From Macrotrachela quadricornifera (Eukaryota; Rotifera; Eurotatoria; Philodinida; Philodinidae): DNA of 64,000 nucleotides. Both the position numbers and the translations under genes were made by a program. A model generated the notes under the pieces. It made no database searches. It had not been told where the DNA came from and saw only the letters and a list, made by a program, of their open reading frames with translations. Shown here piece by piece: positions 47,708-61,000 of the stretch. The stretch lies in NCBI GenBank assembly GCA_022393335.1, contig JAJEKB010020025.1, positions 93,071-157,070 of the forward strand, given 5' to 3'. Position 1 is the stretch's first letter. The number at the start of each line of letters is the position of its first letter.

Positions 47708-49951
47708 TTATAAAAAATAATTTCGTGAAAAATATGAAACAAATAATTTTGATAAAAGAATACCTATTGTTGATGATACAAAAGAAATCAATGGTGATAG
47801 TAAACGAGAAGCTATAGAAACAAAAAAATGTATAAAATGAATAATAAAAAAAAAATTTTTTTACCATTCAGTGCTTGCGCATGACACAGTATTGTAAAAA
47901 TAAAACATATTAGAAGACCATAATAATCACGATGATCAGGACTCCATATAAGTAATGGTAAGACAAATAATTGACCAACACTTGAAAGTACAAGTGCACG
48001 AAAAAGAAGAATTGATCTATATAATATTAAAGAAAAGGAAATTGTAGCAGACAAATATAGATGGATGATAAATTTTTCCATAATTTAACTATTTCTGTTA
48101 ATAAAACAGTTCTACTAAGTTCAAAGAAATAACATCTAATTTCAAATCTTTATACATATGAATTTTGACCGTAGCAGTAGTGCTAGCTGATATAATCTTT
48201 TGTAGATTAATTTAAAAAATGCATAAAATACTCGAGATTTCTGCATTGCGTTTTAAAGAAAAACTAAGATGTTATTCGAAATCATCTCATCGAACTACAT
48301 ATATACAACACTTGTTCAAGAAAATGTTCGATTACTTTTAACACTAAACTCGGTTAAAAAACGTATTGTACCATATTTTATAAATTCTACAAAGGAATAA
48401 TATATGATAGAGGTGAAATTTTTCCGTGATGCTTCTATATATGTATCTGAAACCTAATTATAGTAATAACGTCGAGTTGTGAAGCATCTCCTAAGCTAGG
48501 TTGCAGGTTTTTCAAAACTTCGATTATCGTTATTGATATTATATTTTAAAGAAATTAACTGTAAAATTTTAAATTTATTTTTGTAATTCGAACAAAGTTA
48601 GAATTTACATGTAAAATGTTTTTACATAATATATCTATTAAGTATTTATCTACTTATACGTTGCTAAAAAAAGTCAAAAGTAATCAGTCAGAATAAGAAT
48701 TTGATGCTTTTTCTAATCGAAGACATTATTCGGATCATAAACAAAATAGGTTTTTTTCTATCTTTCACCACTCTCTGAATAGTATTATGGGATAATTTTA
48801 TCTTCCTAGTATTGTAAAAAGTTTAATTTTCTACAAAATGAAGTGGTATAAAATGTTAGAATTTGATAATTAAAATGCAATACATAACAATCATTTACAG
48901 TGATATGTAAAAAGAGAAGTAAATACCACTAGTGGTATTCAGACGATATACCAATATCTACTAGCAGAAGTGACTATGAATGCCAGTTTCAACTATAAAC
49001 AATTTCATAAAATTTTTGGTAACATCATCTATACTAAAGATTTATGTCGTCATTAAAACTAATGCAAGCTCTATACTTTTGAAAACCATCGATATAGTAC
49101 ATGTTATATGCATATGAGAATATACAATTTAATTCTCGATATAACAAAAACCTATTTCATGGATCAATTTGAAATAATAAAGATTGAAACCTTTATAATA
49201 ACGTCGGATATCATCCGAACAATAGAATTTTTTACATAGAACGTTCTTGAATTTTCGTTTGATTTACATACTTTTCTTTCGTCCAATGTTGTCTAAATTG
49301 AAGAATTGCTATTATTAATATAAATCCAAATCGTACTGTATATTCTTTTAAAAGAAAAAAATTGAAGAAAATTTGATGATAAAAAAGATAATAATATTTT
49401 TTTTTCTACCAAGAAATGATTCAAGTAATTTCGAATAAAAACCATATTCAAGTGCATAAAAAATATGATGATCCTGATTAATAATTGATTGAAATTGATC
49501 ATTTTTAAGATGGAACCATTTAACATAAGCATTAGCAAGAATTAATGCACAACATAATTTAATAATATGCTAGAATATAAATATAAATTCATTTAAAATT
49601 TAATTCAATTTTTTTAAAAGAAAAAAAGAAATAAAAATATTTCATACACTATATTTAATTTTATCAATATTAAATAAAACATGTCGATGTGCTCGTAATT
49701 TAAGTAAAACAAAATCAATAAATACAAGTAAATCATCTAATTCAATATATGGATCAACAGGATTTTGACATTGTTTCTATAAATTAATTTTAAAAGAAAG
49801 TAAAACTTTATTTTTATATTATATACGTTTTTTTTACACAATGAATTATTTTGATAACACCTTCTTTATAATGATGTGAAAGTTCATCAGCTTCTGTACC
49901 ACATGTAACACAACAATATATTTTTTTCGATTGATCTTCAATATTGTTCAT
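47708..49951 (-). CDS. ARV1: ARV1 lipid-homeostasis protein, 240 aa, 6 exons
   Basis: Minus-strand exons 49838-49951, 49648-49776, 49410-49569, 49272-49335, 47865-48016 and 47708-47811 join exactly to 723 nt with GT...AG introns. The N-terminal ARV1 homology domain has the zinc-ribbon pairs C14-x2-C17 and C38-x2-C41 (VTCG and HCKQC), then PVDPYIELDDLLVFIDFVLL, AHRHVLFN and ANAYVKWF. The C-terminal half is membrane-spanning, with the family's KSILLFRALVLSSVGQLFVL, PLLIWSPD and HAQALN. ARV1 is an ER membrane protein needed for sterol distribution and GPI-anchor synthesis. Slightly shorter than human ARV1. Intron 4 is 1,255 bp; the rest are ~50-80 bp. Exon 4 is small and outside any long open frame, but phases fit on both sides. 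Confidence 0.93.
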
Positions 49952-52588
49952 ATTTTAAAGTAAAATTTATTTTTTAAATTGTTTAAAAGAAAATCAATAT
50001 ATGTATATGATGACAAGAATAACAAATACAGTATGCTTTGAATAGATGACGCTATTTATCGATCACGAAAGGAATACTTGGAATTTTTAGAATACTATCT
50101 TCAAGATTAGTAGAATCTATGAGAAAAAAACACAATGATTGTTTCTATTAAAATTTTTAATAATCTGAGGAACAATTTCATTAAAAATCAAGAATTTATA
50201 AGTAAAAGTGTAAGTTAAGTGGCAGAATCACTACTACTGATCAATCAATCGATATATATTTCAATTCTCGATAATTTCATCAATAGTTGTACCCTTAATT
50301 TCGTTAAACTTATTTTTTGGAATCTCCAAAGATTATTCAGAGAGTCGTCAATTTATTACAATATGATTTTTATGCGAGCAATAAGAAGTTTCTCTAATAT
50401 AGTCTAGTCACGATCATTTTAAGGAAAAAAATTGAATTATACTCTTTGTTTTACTATGAGAAGTGGCTTACATTTAATCGTTATTCAACTGTTTGAAGTA
50501 CTATTATTTTTAAAAATATATATAAATCACTTGAACTATTTAATAGTTATTCATGTATATTTTCTTTTGCAAACATTTGAGACATCTTGTACAAATGTTT
50601 AGTTGATTCCTAACTGCAATACTTTCATACTCAAATTTTCTGGGATATGAATTAGTCTATGAAAATTGGATCAGACGTTTATATAAACCTCGCTAAATAT
50701 TATCTGAAAAAAGTATCTAGATGAATATTGTCAAATTTGACGCAAATTTGATAATAAATTCACTCATAGTTAAAAGTGAACGAAGAATCCATTTGAGTTG
50801 TAATAATTTATGTGTAACTGCTACTGTCATCTATACGTACAAGATCAATTGAATCGAAGGCGAAAGTCATAAATATGATTTTTTTGTTTTATATTTAGAG
50901 TGGTCAAAAATCGTTTTGAAACGTAATATTTCTAAAATTCTTTTATTTTTTAATCCATAGGCGTATCAGCTTTAATTATTCTGACGATCGATTAGGAGTA
51001 GGATACATATGTTCTTATATCTTTTAACTACACGTGATGCATTCGACATCAGTCCGTTACTAGTTGAAACATGTTCTTCAGAGAAAAACACTTTTTTCTT
51101 TAGGTATAAATCAGAAACAATACTTTTTCGATATACTTATACCAAACAACATTAATTAATCGATCAAACTGAGATGTTAGTTTAACGATCTTTAGAATTA
51201 ATCATTACTACATGTATAGACTCCTTCATTTTATTGATGTTGGATTCATAGAATCTTGGTATACTTGGAATGATGTGATCGTCTGTGATACATATTACCA
51301 CTTTGTTGATAACAGAATAGACTTTGCTAATTCTTTTCCAAATTAGACATAAGGATACTTTCTAAAAAAGATGTGTAAATTTTACAGACATTGTCAATAT
51401 AAAAGATGTTAAGATAGCCCTATAATCAGCTTTTAAGATGCTATAGAGATTATTTCTAGATAGGTCTTAAAAATTTACAAACATCTTACTAATCTCCACC
51501 CAATCATTTTCTATCAGTAAAAGTTTTAACCAGTCGTTTAAATCAGAATCTTTACCTAACTGTTCTATCCTTCGTTACGATTCCTTTCAATATCTGCTTA
51601 ATTTGTGTTCATCTTTGTTTTTAACTAAAGTCTATGCCTTCTTGATCGTCACTCATTACGATTGACGACAGAATCTCGGAATATTAATATAATTTTGATT
51701 ATTGAATATAAAGCATGGAAGTGATCACACGATTAAATCATTCAAAAATACCATATAAAATAAACTAACTACCTTCAATCTTACAGGAGATATAGCACAG
51801 AAGGATGTGTATCGGCTTGAGCGTGTAATACATAACTTCACGATCGGGAGTTTGAATTCATCATTTCTAAGACTCATTATCGCCATCTTGTAGAACATGG
51901 TCTAAAATGTAGAGAAACACACTTTGTTCCATTGATAAATATGTTTAATCGTATTTGATAAATTGTATCAGAGATGGTACTAATCAGAAAAATGGTTTTT
52001 GATTAGATTCTACAAGAAAAGAAGGAATCCAACTGGCCTAATATTTAGAAGATTTTATATTGTTTATATATAATTTATGACACTTTTGAAGAGTAGTTAT
52101 CGTCTTCATTTGCATAGAGTTTCGACAGTTGATAGTATTTAGATATTGACAAATAATCTAGTGTTGGTTTTCTTCATAAGAACATCTATTACCGTATAGA
52201 TCGTAAAAGATAGACATGTCTATCAAAAATTCACTTTAAGAGTGAGTTTTTCAAAATTAAAGAAAACAAAAACTGTTTAAAGTTACGAAATATATTTATA
52301 GTTTGTAAGTGTGTTTATAGAAACAAAGACATATCATTTGGTTTCAATATTTTTATATTACTTTCGCAACTTATAGTTTACTAATGAACATCTATGTGGA
52401 TAATCAATACATTTTATCAAATGTCAAAATCTTCGTCTGTCCATCGACTTCATATAAAACATCTAAAATGAATTTTATAGGTGATGTATTACAAACTTAA
52501 CTCGTATGATATTTATTGTCGGATCAAAAGAAGTTCTTCAGTGGAAAGCAACACTTGATAAAACATAATATATTTTTGAATTAGGTGT
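49952..52588. other. Long AT-rich intergenic stretch, no gene seen
   Basis: The ARV1 promoter should lie at the left end. No coding region is supported (a 62-codon frame at 50219-50407 is featureless). A weakly tRNA-like patch near 51790-51860 was examined and not accepted. Confidence 0.55.
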
Positions 52589-53860
52589 ATGTCATGTCAA
52601 AGTTACACTTTTTACCAAAATTATTGCGCATGATTTAGTAAATATTAAATATGAAAAAATCAAATGTATCCTCCTTAATATTAAAAATAACAGTTTTTAT
52701 TTGTGGTTTAATAGTACATATTATTTGTTTCAAAACAGAATATTCGTTGCTGTTTTTTGAATAACTCAAGCTAGAAACGAGTTAGAGAGCTGCGAGTTTC
52801 AACAATCAATAGATGAGAGAGTAGAACGTTTTCTCTTCAGATAATGTGTAAGACAAAATCCACTTAGAAACAAGTCATCGTCGATAAACATAGAAGAGTG
52901 TATGAAAACTGACCTGTCATTCAAATGAAATTTTGATTTTGATCTTCAATTTGAATAGAGAAACTTGAGATAGAGCCCACTGGATCTAATAATTTTTGGA
53001 TCTGTATCCGATCAACTAGAATTTCTTGCACTCAAATCCGTCCGGTCGTGCACATTTAAATTTTTTTCGGACTCGAACCCAATGTATCAAAATATTTCAA
53101 CTCGGACTTTGAACTGTTAAATCTTTTGTGAGTCTTGACGAAATGTTTTGTTCTTTTTTTTCAAATTGTTATAAACCAATTCTAGATCTTTGTTTTAGTA
53201 AAATCAACATAACTCTTGAAAAATTCAAAAAAGATTATCATACATGCTCAATATTTTTCTTAATCAGTAAAATCTTTTGGACTCGGTTCGTATTGGATCG
53301 GGTCATCAAAAATTTTCAGATCTAGATCTAGACCCGATGAGTCTAACATGAAATCTATAGTTCAAAATACAATGCACTTTTTTACTTTATTATGTTTGAA
53401 CATAAATACATGATTCCATTTGGTCACTCTTAGAATGCAGTGAGAGAAGTATTTGAATTCCATTTTGAACTACAGACTTCACGTCTTTCTATTTAAATCA
53501 ATGATCAAAATCAATATTTTATTTCAATAGCAGGTCATTCTCATACACTCTTTTCATTATTTATCGAAGAGGATTTGTTTTTAAGTGAATTTTGTCTTAC
53601 ACATTATCTGAAGAGAAAACGTTCTACTCTCTCATCTATTGATTGGTGAAACTCACAGCTCTTTACCTAGTTTCTAACTTGAGCTATTTAAAAAACAGCA
53701 ACGAACATTCTGTTTTGAAACAAATAATATATACTGTTGAACTACAAATAAAAATTATTATTTTTAGTATTAAGGAGAACACATTTGAGTTTTTCATATT
53801 TAATATTTATTAAATCATTCACAATAACTTCGGCAAAAACTGTAACTTCGTCACGACATA
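52589..53860. mobile_element. 1.27-kb foldback element, arms ~385 bp
   Basis: The left arm (52589 to ~52970) and the right arm (~53478 to 53860) are inverted copies: CATATTATTTGTTTCAAAAC on the left answers GTTTTGAAACAAATAATATA on the right. AGAACGTTTTCTCTTCAGAT is matched exactly in complement, as is ACATTATCTGAAGAGAAAAC. The outer ends pair as TGTCATGTCAAAGTTACA against TGTCGTGACGAAGTTACA. The ~500-bp centre contains its own weaker inverted motifs around GGATCTG and GATCGGGT, perhaps a nested element. A 65-codon frame inside is a by-product. No target duplication was resolved. Confidence 0.85.
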
Positions 53861-53931
53861 TATATGTATATTTCATGACAGATTTTTTTGTATGTCTTTA
53901 ATAATTTATTTATCATTTAATAGAAAGTTTT

Positions 53932-54828
53932 TTACGCTCCAGACGTACTGGTTTGTTGTTGATACATGCGAATGTACAATTGTTTTAGATGTGGAGATAT
54001 CAATGGCAGTACTGCTGCAATAGAGATAAGTGAGAGAATGGTGAGAAGCCATTCCAATGGAACTAACCATGTTGGAAGACTTCGAAAAATCCGGTAAGCT
54101 ACAGGAAAAAATGCATGTGGTGCAGCAGAAGATGATAAAAGTGTAAGAATAATAACTACACGTCTTAAGATAATCATATCACGACGCAAACTTTTTCGTT
54201 GCTTAGTTGTTATGATTGTTGCATTATGTTGTCGAACGTAATGTATAGTATATGCATAGCTGCATATTATAATAATAAAAGGAAAAAGAAAACCAAATAC
54301 ACAAACAGTTAATGAACCACGCATACTATATGGTGCAACTTGACAATGATAATCATTATCTAAGTATTCTATATCACCGATAAGCAAACTTGGTAGTAAT
54401 TCTAAAGCTGAAAAAATCCATTGTCCAAATGAAACCATTACATACAAACGAAAAGGTTGACATTTGGTTTGTATTGGAAATATAATTCGACATATTCTAT
54501 AAATAGCTTGGAGCGAGAATGAATGATAAAATGTATAACCACAAATATACATAAAATAAGCTTTTATTCGACACCATTTAGTATTAAATAAATTATTTGG
54601 ATTTGAATATCCATATATATAATAAATACACATATCCAGAAGAAAACAACTAATACAGAGTAAAATGATATAAATATTTGCAATAAATAAATAATCTACA
54701 CGTCGTTTTCTAACTGTTGATTGATTTAAGATCATGAATGTTAAAATATAAATAGATATATAAATCTGAGTTGTCGAAAAAGCCAAAGTAATTGAATATA
54801 AAACAATATTCAAATATTTGGTGGACAT
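53932..54828 (-). CDS. Intronless rhodopsin-like 7TM receptor, 298 aa
   Basis: Seven hydrophobic spans are visible: TM1 ~10-33, TM2 ~46-70, TM3 ~88-112, TM4 ~127-150, TM5 ~171-195, TM6 ~218-240 and TM7 ~256-278. C86 at the start of TM3 and C162 in the second extracellular loop can form the class A disulfide. The DRY position after TM3 reads YRI (Y110-R111-I112), with the key Arg kept. TM7 lacks a normal NPxxY and has LPLISPH instead. The N-terminus is very short, and helix 8 plus tail are brief. It is a plasma-membrane peptide or small-ligand receptor by family; the ligand cannot be told. The lack of introns suggests a retrocopy-type lineage expansion, consistent with the broken second copy at 57.8 kb. 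It begins 71 bp from the end of the 1.27-kb foldback. Confidence 0.88.
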   Translation of the reverse strand: MSTKYLNIVLYSITLAFSTTQIYISIYILTFMILNQSTVRKRRVDYLFIANIYIILLCISCFLLDMCIYYIYGYSNPNNLFNTKWCRIKAYFMYICGYTFYHSFSLQAIYRICRIIFPIQTKCQPFRLYVMVSFGQWIFSALELLPSLLIGDIEYLDNDYHCQVAPYSMRGSLTVCVFGFLFPFIIIICSYAYTIHYVRQHNATIITTKQRKSLRRDMIILRRVVIILTLLSSSAAPHAFFPVAYRIFRSLPTWLVPLEWLLTILSLISIAAVLPLISPHLKQLYIRMYQQQTSTSGA

Positions 54829-57788
54829 GGTTAATTGATGAAAATAATTGACGAATGATTTAATATCAAATAAAAAACCTATATAACTGATCGTTTAGAT
54901 ACTTTTCAAAAGGATTTAAAATATTTATTTATATCTGAAATCATATAGGCACATGAATAGTAAATATTTGATCAACTATTTAAACCAATTTTCTTAAAAA
55001 ATAAAGAGAAAAAAATAACTGTTTGAAAAATAAATATGAAAATGGTGAATGTTTAGACGGAAAATTATCGTGACTTAGATAGTGTGACTTCACTATGAAC
55101 TAGGTATAAAAATGATCTACAAGGATAATACTATCGATTTCTAATGATCCTTTAAGAGTCTAATCATGCCTTAAGGTAAAATGAGTGATATATCAATAGC
55201 TTACCTGTTTTTTAAACAGACAGATCAAAGAACAAACCATTGTTTATATTCATAAAAGGAAAAAAATTAAACTTGAAAGGGAAATTTTAATGAAAAGCTA
55301 TGTGTCAAATGTTCAGACATTGTATACAGTGACGGAATGTTGGAACAGTATGCCAACCATCTTCTTACATTCATTTCAAGACATTGTTCGTCACTCAATT
55401 CATCTGATTTGTATGCATTGGATGATAGTATATGAGATGAAGTGGCAGTAGTTATGAATTGAAACCATGCGACAACAAAGACAACAGTAATAGAGAAGAC
55501 AAACTATTCAATCAAAACATAGAAATAGATCAAAATTATTTTTTGGAAAAATTTTCTCATATTCACACTTATGTTGTCATATTCGTCAATAATGAGATAA
55601 TAAAAATATTTACTTAACTTCAGAAAGACTAATGATAGAAGTGCCTTTAGGAATGACAGGGTCAGAGCGTTAAATAATGCAAATAATAATAAAAAAAACT
55701 AATAATAGAGGAATTTTTTAATGAGTAGAAAAAAAAATGTTTTTACTACAGGCTCTGAACTATCTAGTTACATATGATATTCACAAGGTCATATAGTACA
55801 GCGATACCTCGACAAATTAATTCTTGAGTGATTAGAAAATAAGATCTGAAAATATTTGTGAAATACAATTTTTTATTCATAAAATTAAATCTAAAAAAAC
55901 CTACCGGAGAGGATAATAGTTGAAAATTTATAATCCAAGAACCATTGTCAAATCTCATTGAGTGTCTATGCAAATGCTTCAGCGAATGTTTGAATAACAG
56001 TTATTTCATCGAAGATGGATGAATAATTAATATTATCAATTAAAATAAAATGAGAAGAGAAATATTAAAGTAAGAAGAATATTCAAACTCATTCTCTTCC
56101 TAGAAATATATCCAAGATTCTACGAGAAAATCTCAGTGAATAAAGTGTGCAAGCGGCTAATATTTAATGAGTACACTGTCTTCTAAACAAGTGAGTTTTT
56201 GAAAATGCAGTCTACTATCTAAATAGTTCAAGAAACGGCACTTTATTATTTACAGCAGTTTATATATTGTCTAAAACTACTATTTCTTCCAATAAAACTT
56301 CGTTTCGAAGTAGAAATTAGCAAAAAATAAGATAGTATATTCAACTCCAATGTACTAGACGAATGAAACAGACACATTATTGATATTTGTTGACTTAACT
56401 GTTGTTCATAGATCAATATAAAAAAAAGGAGATTCACACGACTGATGAAAACTGATTTTTTGCAATGATTTTATTTTATCTCTTCTATTCGTGTTTCTTT
56501 TTTCTTTTCGTGTTGTACTTCAAATGTTCTACTGCTTCCGTTGTTTCATCTCTCCTTCTCGTTAGTTATTTTTCTCCTTTTCTTCTTTTTTTTTCCTTTT
56601 TTTCCTTCACTTTTACCTGTTCTCTACTTCTTGTCATCTCACCGCTTTTCTACTATTAATAATTACATTTATTATACTCATGCATCATTAGATACTCTAC
56701 CCGAACAAATATTCTTTTACAACTATTTATAACCCATAAAGTAAAACTCTGACAGGTCTTATATTTCTTATTAATATATCCGTTTCATATACATCAATCC
56801 GATGAACTATCATTCTAGTAATGTTACTTACATTGTTACATGATTTATATACGGTTAATTCATCTCATTATGAAAAGGGCCGTCTAAAGTATATATATAA
56901 ACATTTAATAACAAGAAAAATTCGTCTAATGTTTATAGATATATTAGCTTGCTTATAACTTAATCAGTGTTTGATCTAGCTATAGTAACAGGTTTCTACT
57001 TGCTTTACAAACAATATTGATTATTTCTCAAAGTAGAAAATAAGCTGAAAATTTGTGGTGAGATATTTTATTCAACAGCTTACCCAAAATTTTGGTCTGT
57101 CAGTGAATTTAGATAACATTTATGTAAAATACATATTATCATATAATCAAAGATAATATTTGATGCAGGAACGCATAATTTCAGAACGATTGACTTTTTT
57201 TTGAATGCACTGTCGTTATTAGTGCCTCTATCATGCTCATTCTAAGTGTTTTGTGTGCATCACAAATACTTTATATCAGCGTTGCGACGTCGAGGCACGA
57301 AGTGCTTTCCGAAGAGCTGCGATCCATATTTATTTGGTGATACCGAAGAGGCAGTCACTCCTTCATACCAATAACATCTGAAATAGCAATGGAAAAACAC
57401 AATAATCGGTTCCTGACAAATGCACATATATGTGGCAATTCCTTTCATCAAAGTCCAATATTCCACGATGCAGCTCAGTGTACGCGTTTCAATTTCCTCT
57501 CAATGAGTTGTGTAGAAATGAGAAATCTAGGAACCAAGGTAATGATACAGAATCGTTGTCTGAGAAATGGGTGAACTGTGTATTTTTCATAGAACTAATC
57601 ACTGATTTAAGTATCGATGTCCGCCATACCGATTTCATCACTATTAGTCATGTAGAAATGGTGATTACAAACGTTCATGTAGTTTAGAAACACTCGTCAG
57701 TAAAATATGACTTACTTTGAAATTGCTTAATTGATATCACTGTAATATAAATAGAAGATAAGCAAGTGAAAAGAAATGTACGATAATT
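54829..57788. other. Intergenic stretch with weak exon-like fragments
   Basis: No gene is established. Minus-strand coding-like bits occur near 55900-56030 (INYSSIFDEITVIQTFAEAF and, in another frame, HRHSMRFDNGSWIINFQLLS). A pyrimidine-rich tract fills 56465-56660. A GC-richer exon-like patch lies at 57260-57392 (listed separately). Confidence 0.45.
57260..57392 (-). pseudogene. Exon-like fragment with atypical codon use
   Basis: On the minus strand an open frame reads CYWYEGVTASSVSPNKYGSQ, then LFGKHFVPRRRNADIKYL, then stop. Codons are GC-richer than any confident gene here (for example CCTCGACGTCGCAACGCT). A TTTCAG acceptor-like site precedes it. It could be a last exon, a C-terminal tail of a decayed gene, or a transferred fragment. 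Family unknown. Confidence 0.3.
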
Positions 57789-58061
57789 TCATAATTTGCA
57801 CCATAGTCTGGTTGTAAAGATGGCATTAAAGATAGACGCATTTAATGGAAGAATAATTTGTATAGAAATAATTATATATATGATACAATAGTCAATGATT
57901 GAAATAAGTAGGAAATAAGTAGGACAAGAATTAACTTCAATCCGTTTCTGAAGAAATGCTATAATATTAAGAATAGAGCCGATAAAACCTATCGCGTACA
58001 GCAAAATAAATCTGTATTTATTCATTACTGTAAAAATAATTATCACTTGAATTATTTTCAA
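57789..58061 (-). pseudogene. Truncated 7TM receptor fragment (TM1 to start of TM3)
   Basis: The frame covers a receptor N-terminus, TM1 (FILLYAIGFIGSILNIIAFL), the basic first loop (QKRIEV), TM2 (YFLLISIIDYCIIYIIISIQ) and the first extracellular loop up to LWCKL, exactly where the TM3 cysteine sits, and then stops. No continuation of TM3-TM7 was found in the next 500 bp in any frame. The architecture is that of the receptor at 53932-54828, but the sequence is clearly a different family member, so this is a decayed paralogue rather than a recent copy. Confidence 0.65.
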
Positions 58062-61000
58062 AACTACTAAGGTTGAAATATGTTTGTCTTCATGTGAAAC
58101 TAGAGATGTGCTCTGTGTGAAATCACACTCAAGAGAAATGGAAATAACAAAGATTCACTTTCTTTTTTGTCCTTATAGTTTTCTTAATGACTTATTTCAT
58201 CTTTCATCCTACGTTTCTTCTCATGTAGTACTTATTTTTACCGACTGTAGTGTAATGTGTCGCAACGAAACTACATGATAATCTCAGCGTAGTCGGACAA
58301 AAGGGTATCATATTCAAATGGCTGATTATTATAGAACACAATATTTATAATATAAAGTAAAAAAGAAAAGTAATTACATAGAGATTATATTCGGATTACG
58401 CTAATTAGATTTTCTCATGCTTATTTTTTCTTTATCAAACACAAAGTTTAGTTGGATGAAATATGATAATCAAAATATCCTACAACATTTTCATCTTATT
58501 AATCATCTTGTCTACATATCACGCTACTTATTGATGATTGACTTTTGGAAGATAATTATAAAGATGCTTAACTTCAACTTCAAAGCTTACTCAATCAAAT
58601 TACTTGCCTCAATTCATTGACTTTTGATTGCTGCTCGTCATCGCGTCTGGAATGTCACTATGTGAAAATACGAATTGATCTGTCCGATGGCTCGAATTCG
58701 AACATCATTATGATCGCTAGTAGTTTGATAGTGAATAAACTATTGAATTGATTCGTTAACTACTGGGCGTTCAGTGTGGAGTAAATTACTTTTCATTAAA
58801 GTAGAAAAGCGATCAAGCATACTGGCTATTATCGGTATGATGAACAATCATTGTACTTTGAATGTTCAATGTGAAGATGAAAGGCAAAATGATAGAAATT
58901 ACTCATCGATGTCGTCAAGACATTATAAACTTGTCGAATGATTGCAATATACTGTCCATCAATGCACACAATCACAAGAGACACGCGTTACAATGAGAAA
59001 ATATATTAATTATATTATTTCTCTCACTCATGGGATCCCTCAGCTTAATTCAATTTACGTACATCGTCTGTGCATATAATTCCCTTAATGAACAGTGAAC
59101 ACATGAACAGAAAAAAGTAAAAGGAATCTTCAATCAAACTGCTTTCTACGAAAAGAAATTCAAGACATTTGTTTAGAATTCTTGTCAGTAGAGACGAAGC
59201 TAGTCATGTCTGCTCGTACTGATCTTCACTCTCAATCCTTATTCGATATATCATGAGCGAAACTTACTCTAAGTCACTAGATTCCCAGCTGAAAAAAAAC
59301 CTGATTGATTGAGTTATCCATCTCCTGAAACCTCATTGACGAGTTGTTTTCCTTAACAACAGTGAACTAGAGACTATTTTCTTGAATATTCACATCTTAC
59401 AAACATATAAACAAGCATAAATTTATTTAATACGACCCGTTCTACAGTTAAGGAAATAGTTTTGAAATATTTCATCTACGACTTTTTTTCTCGTTTGATA
59501 TAGTCTATAAATACCATAATTTTTGAACATAGATCGCACTTTATTACGATCAACCACATATATTCTTCAGAATTTTTCTGCATTATATTTCCGATTATTA
59601 ACAAAACATACATTCACCGTTTAATACTAATTCAAAAAAGTTCATAGAAGATTGTTTAAGTGCTCAACAAAATTTAGTATTTGGACGTATAGTTCCTCTT
59701 TTTTGTTTTCATATAAGAAAAGATTTGATCATAATTAATTTTATATTTATCCATTATGTACGCTACTACTGTCTAAGCACTACTAGAAATGTCCCAAACA
59801 CAATGAATTAAGATTCTTGAATTATTCTTTTAACTCTGATTAATCAAATTCCTTACTCCTTTATTGTAGTTTGATATATTTTGTTCTAATGAATCACCGA
59901 TATGTATTGTTTTATAAATTATTTGATCGAAATTTCCTTTCATTCTTTTTTCTAATATTAATACATATCTACTTATTCTTTCCTATATTTAGCTATCTCT
60001 TTCCTTTATCTTAAACTTCATATATAATACGAAATCGGATCAATCTTCTTGCTTATTCATAGCATTAGCTTACTTACTACGCTTAGTTAGTCACTTCTCT
60101 CTACGATGCAATATTCTACTCAAAACACACAACATACGATGAATTACTGATGCAATTTAATCAATCAGCAACATCAAATAACAACAATTATTAAAGCTAA
60201 ATATTTGACATAAATACAAGAAAGTTCACAACATTCACTACTAGAAACGTTGAATAAATATTCAAAATATCAATCTTTCAGAGACATTAGACAATTGTGA
60301 TGCGTCTCTTATTTATAAGCACCCTCTTGAGAATTTTTTCTGTTTTGTTTGCTTTGTTTTGTTGTAACATCTCACTTTATTAAATAAAGTAAGGTTTTGT
60401 CTCCAAAAAAACGATACATATCTTATATTGAGTACAAATAATTTATTTGTACAAAAATCAGTTTTTTGCAATTCTAAATAGATGTTGTTAATTATATAGT
60501 TTAGAGGTTCATATTTAAGATTAGTATTGAATGAATTCAAATGATCTTTGTTTATTTGATAATAAAACTCACATAGATTTGCATTGTCATAAATCTTATT
60601 ACTTTTCTCTTCATAAATAGTGCAATTCATTGGCGATTCTGGAAAATGGATATCTTCTTCCATTTTGAATGGCTTTTAAGTAACACCAAAATCATTACCT
60701 GTTCTTTTTTTGGAGTAAATATTTCGCAGTAAGATGATTTAACTCGTGTTAATCTTCTTTTTCTGATATGTCGTAAATCTACATAGAATAATGATCCGTA
60801 TCCATAGTTTTCTTTTGAAATTCTATAAATTTTATGTCAAAAATCTCTTCAATTTGAATAAGATCGAAAGCAAGAGGCCATTTGATTTATTAAACAGAGA
60901 TCAAGGAAAAAGTTGTTTGGATCATCCAACTTGAATATTCTTCTTGTTGAGAACTTTTATCTATTTCTCTCAAGTAAACTAAATTAAACCATCATTTCAA

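Noticed and set aside
51785..51860. tRNA-like patch (TAGCACAGAAGGA ... GGGAGTTTGAATTC)
   Set aside because: Box B is imperfect, box spacing is too long and no cloverleaf could be drawn, so neither a tRNA nor a clear SINE is supported.
56465..56732. Two overlapping plus frames rich in Phe, Leu and Ser
   Set aside because: They follow from a ~200-bp polypyrimidine tract; no conserved feature.
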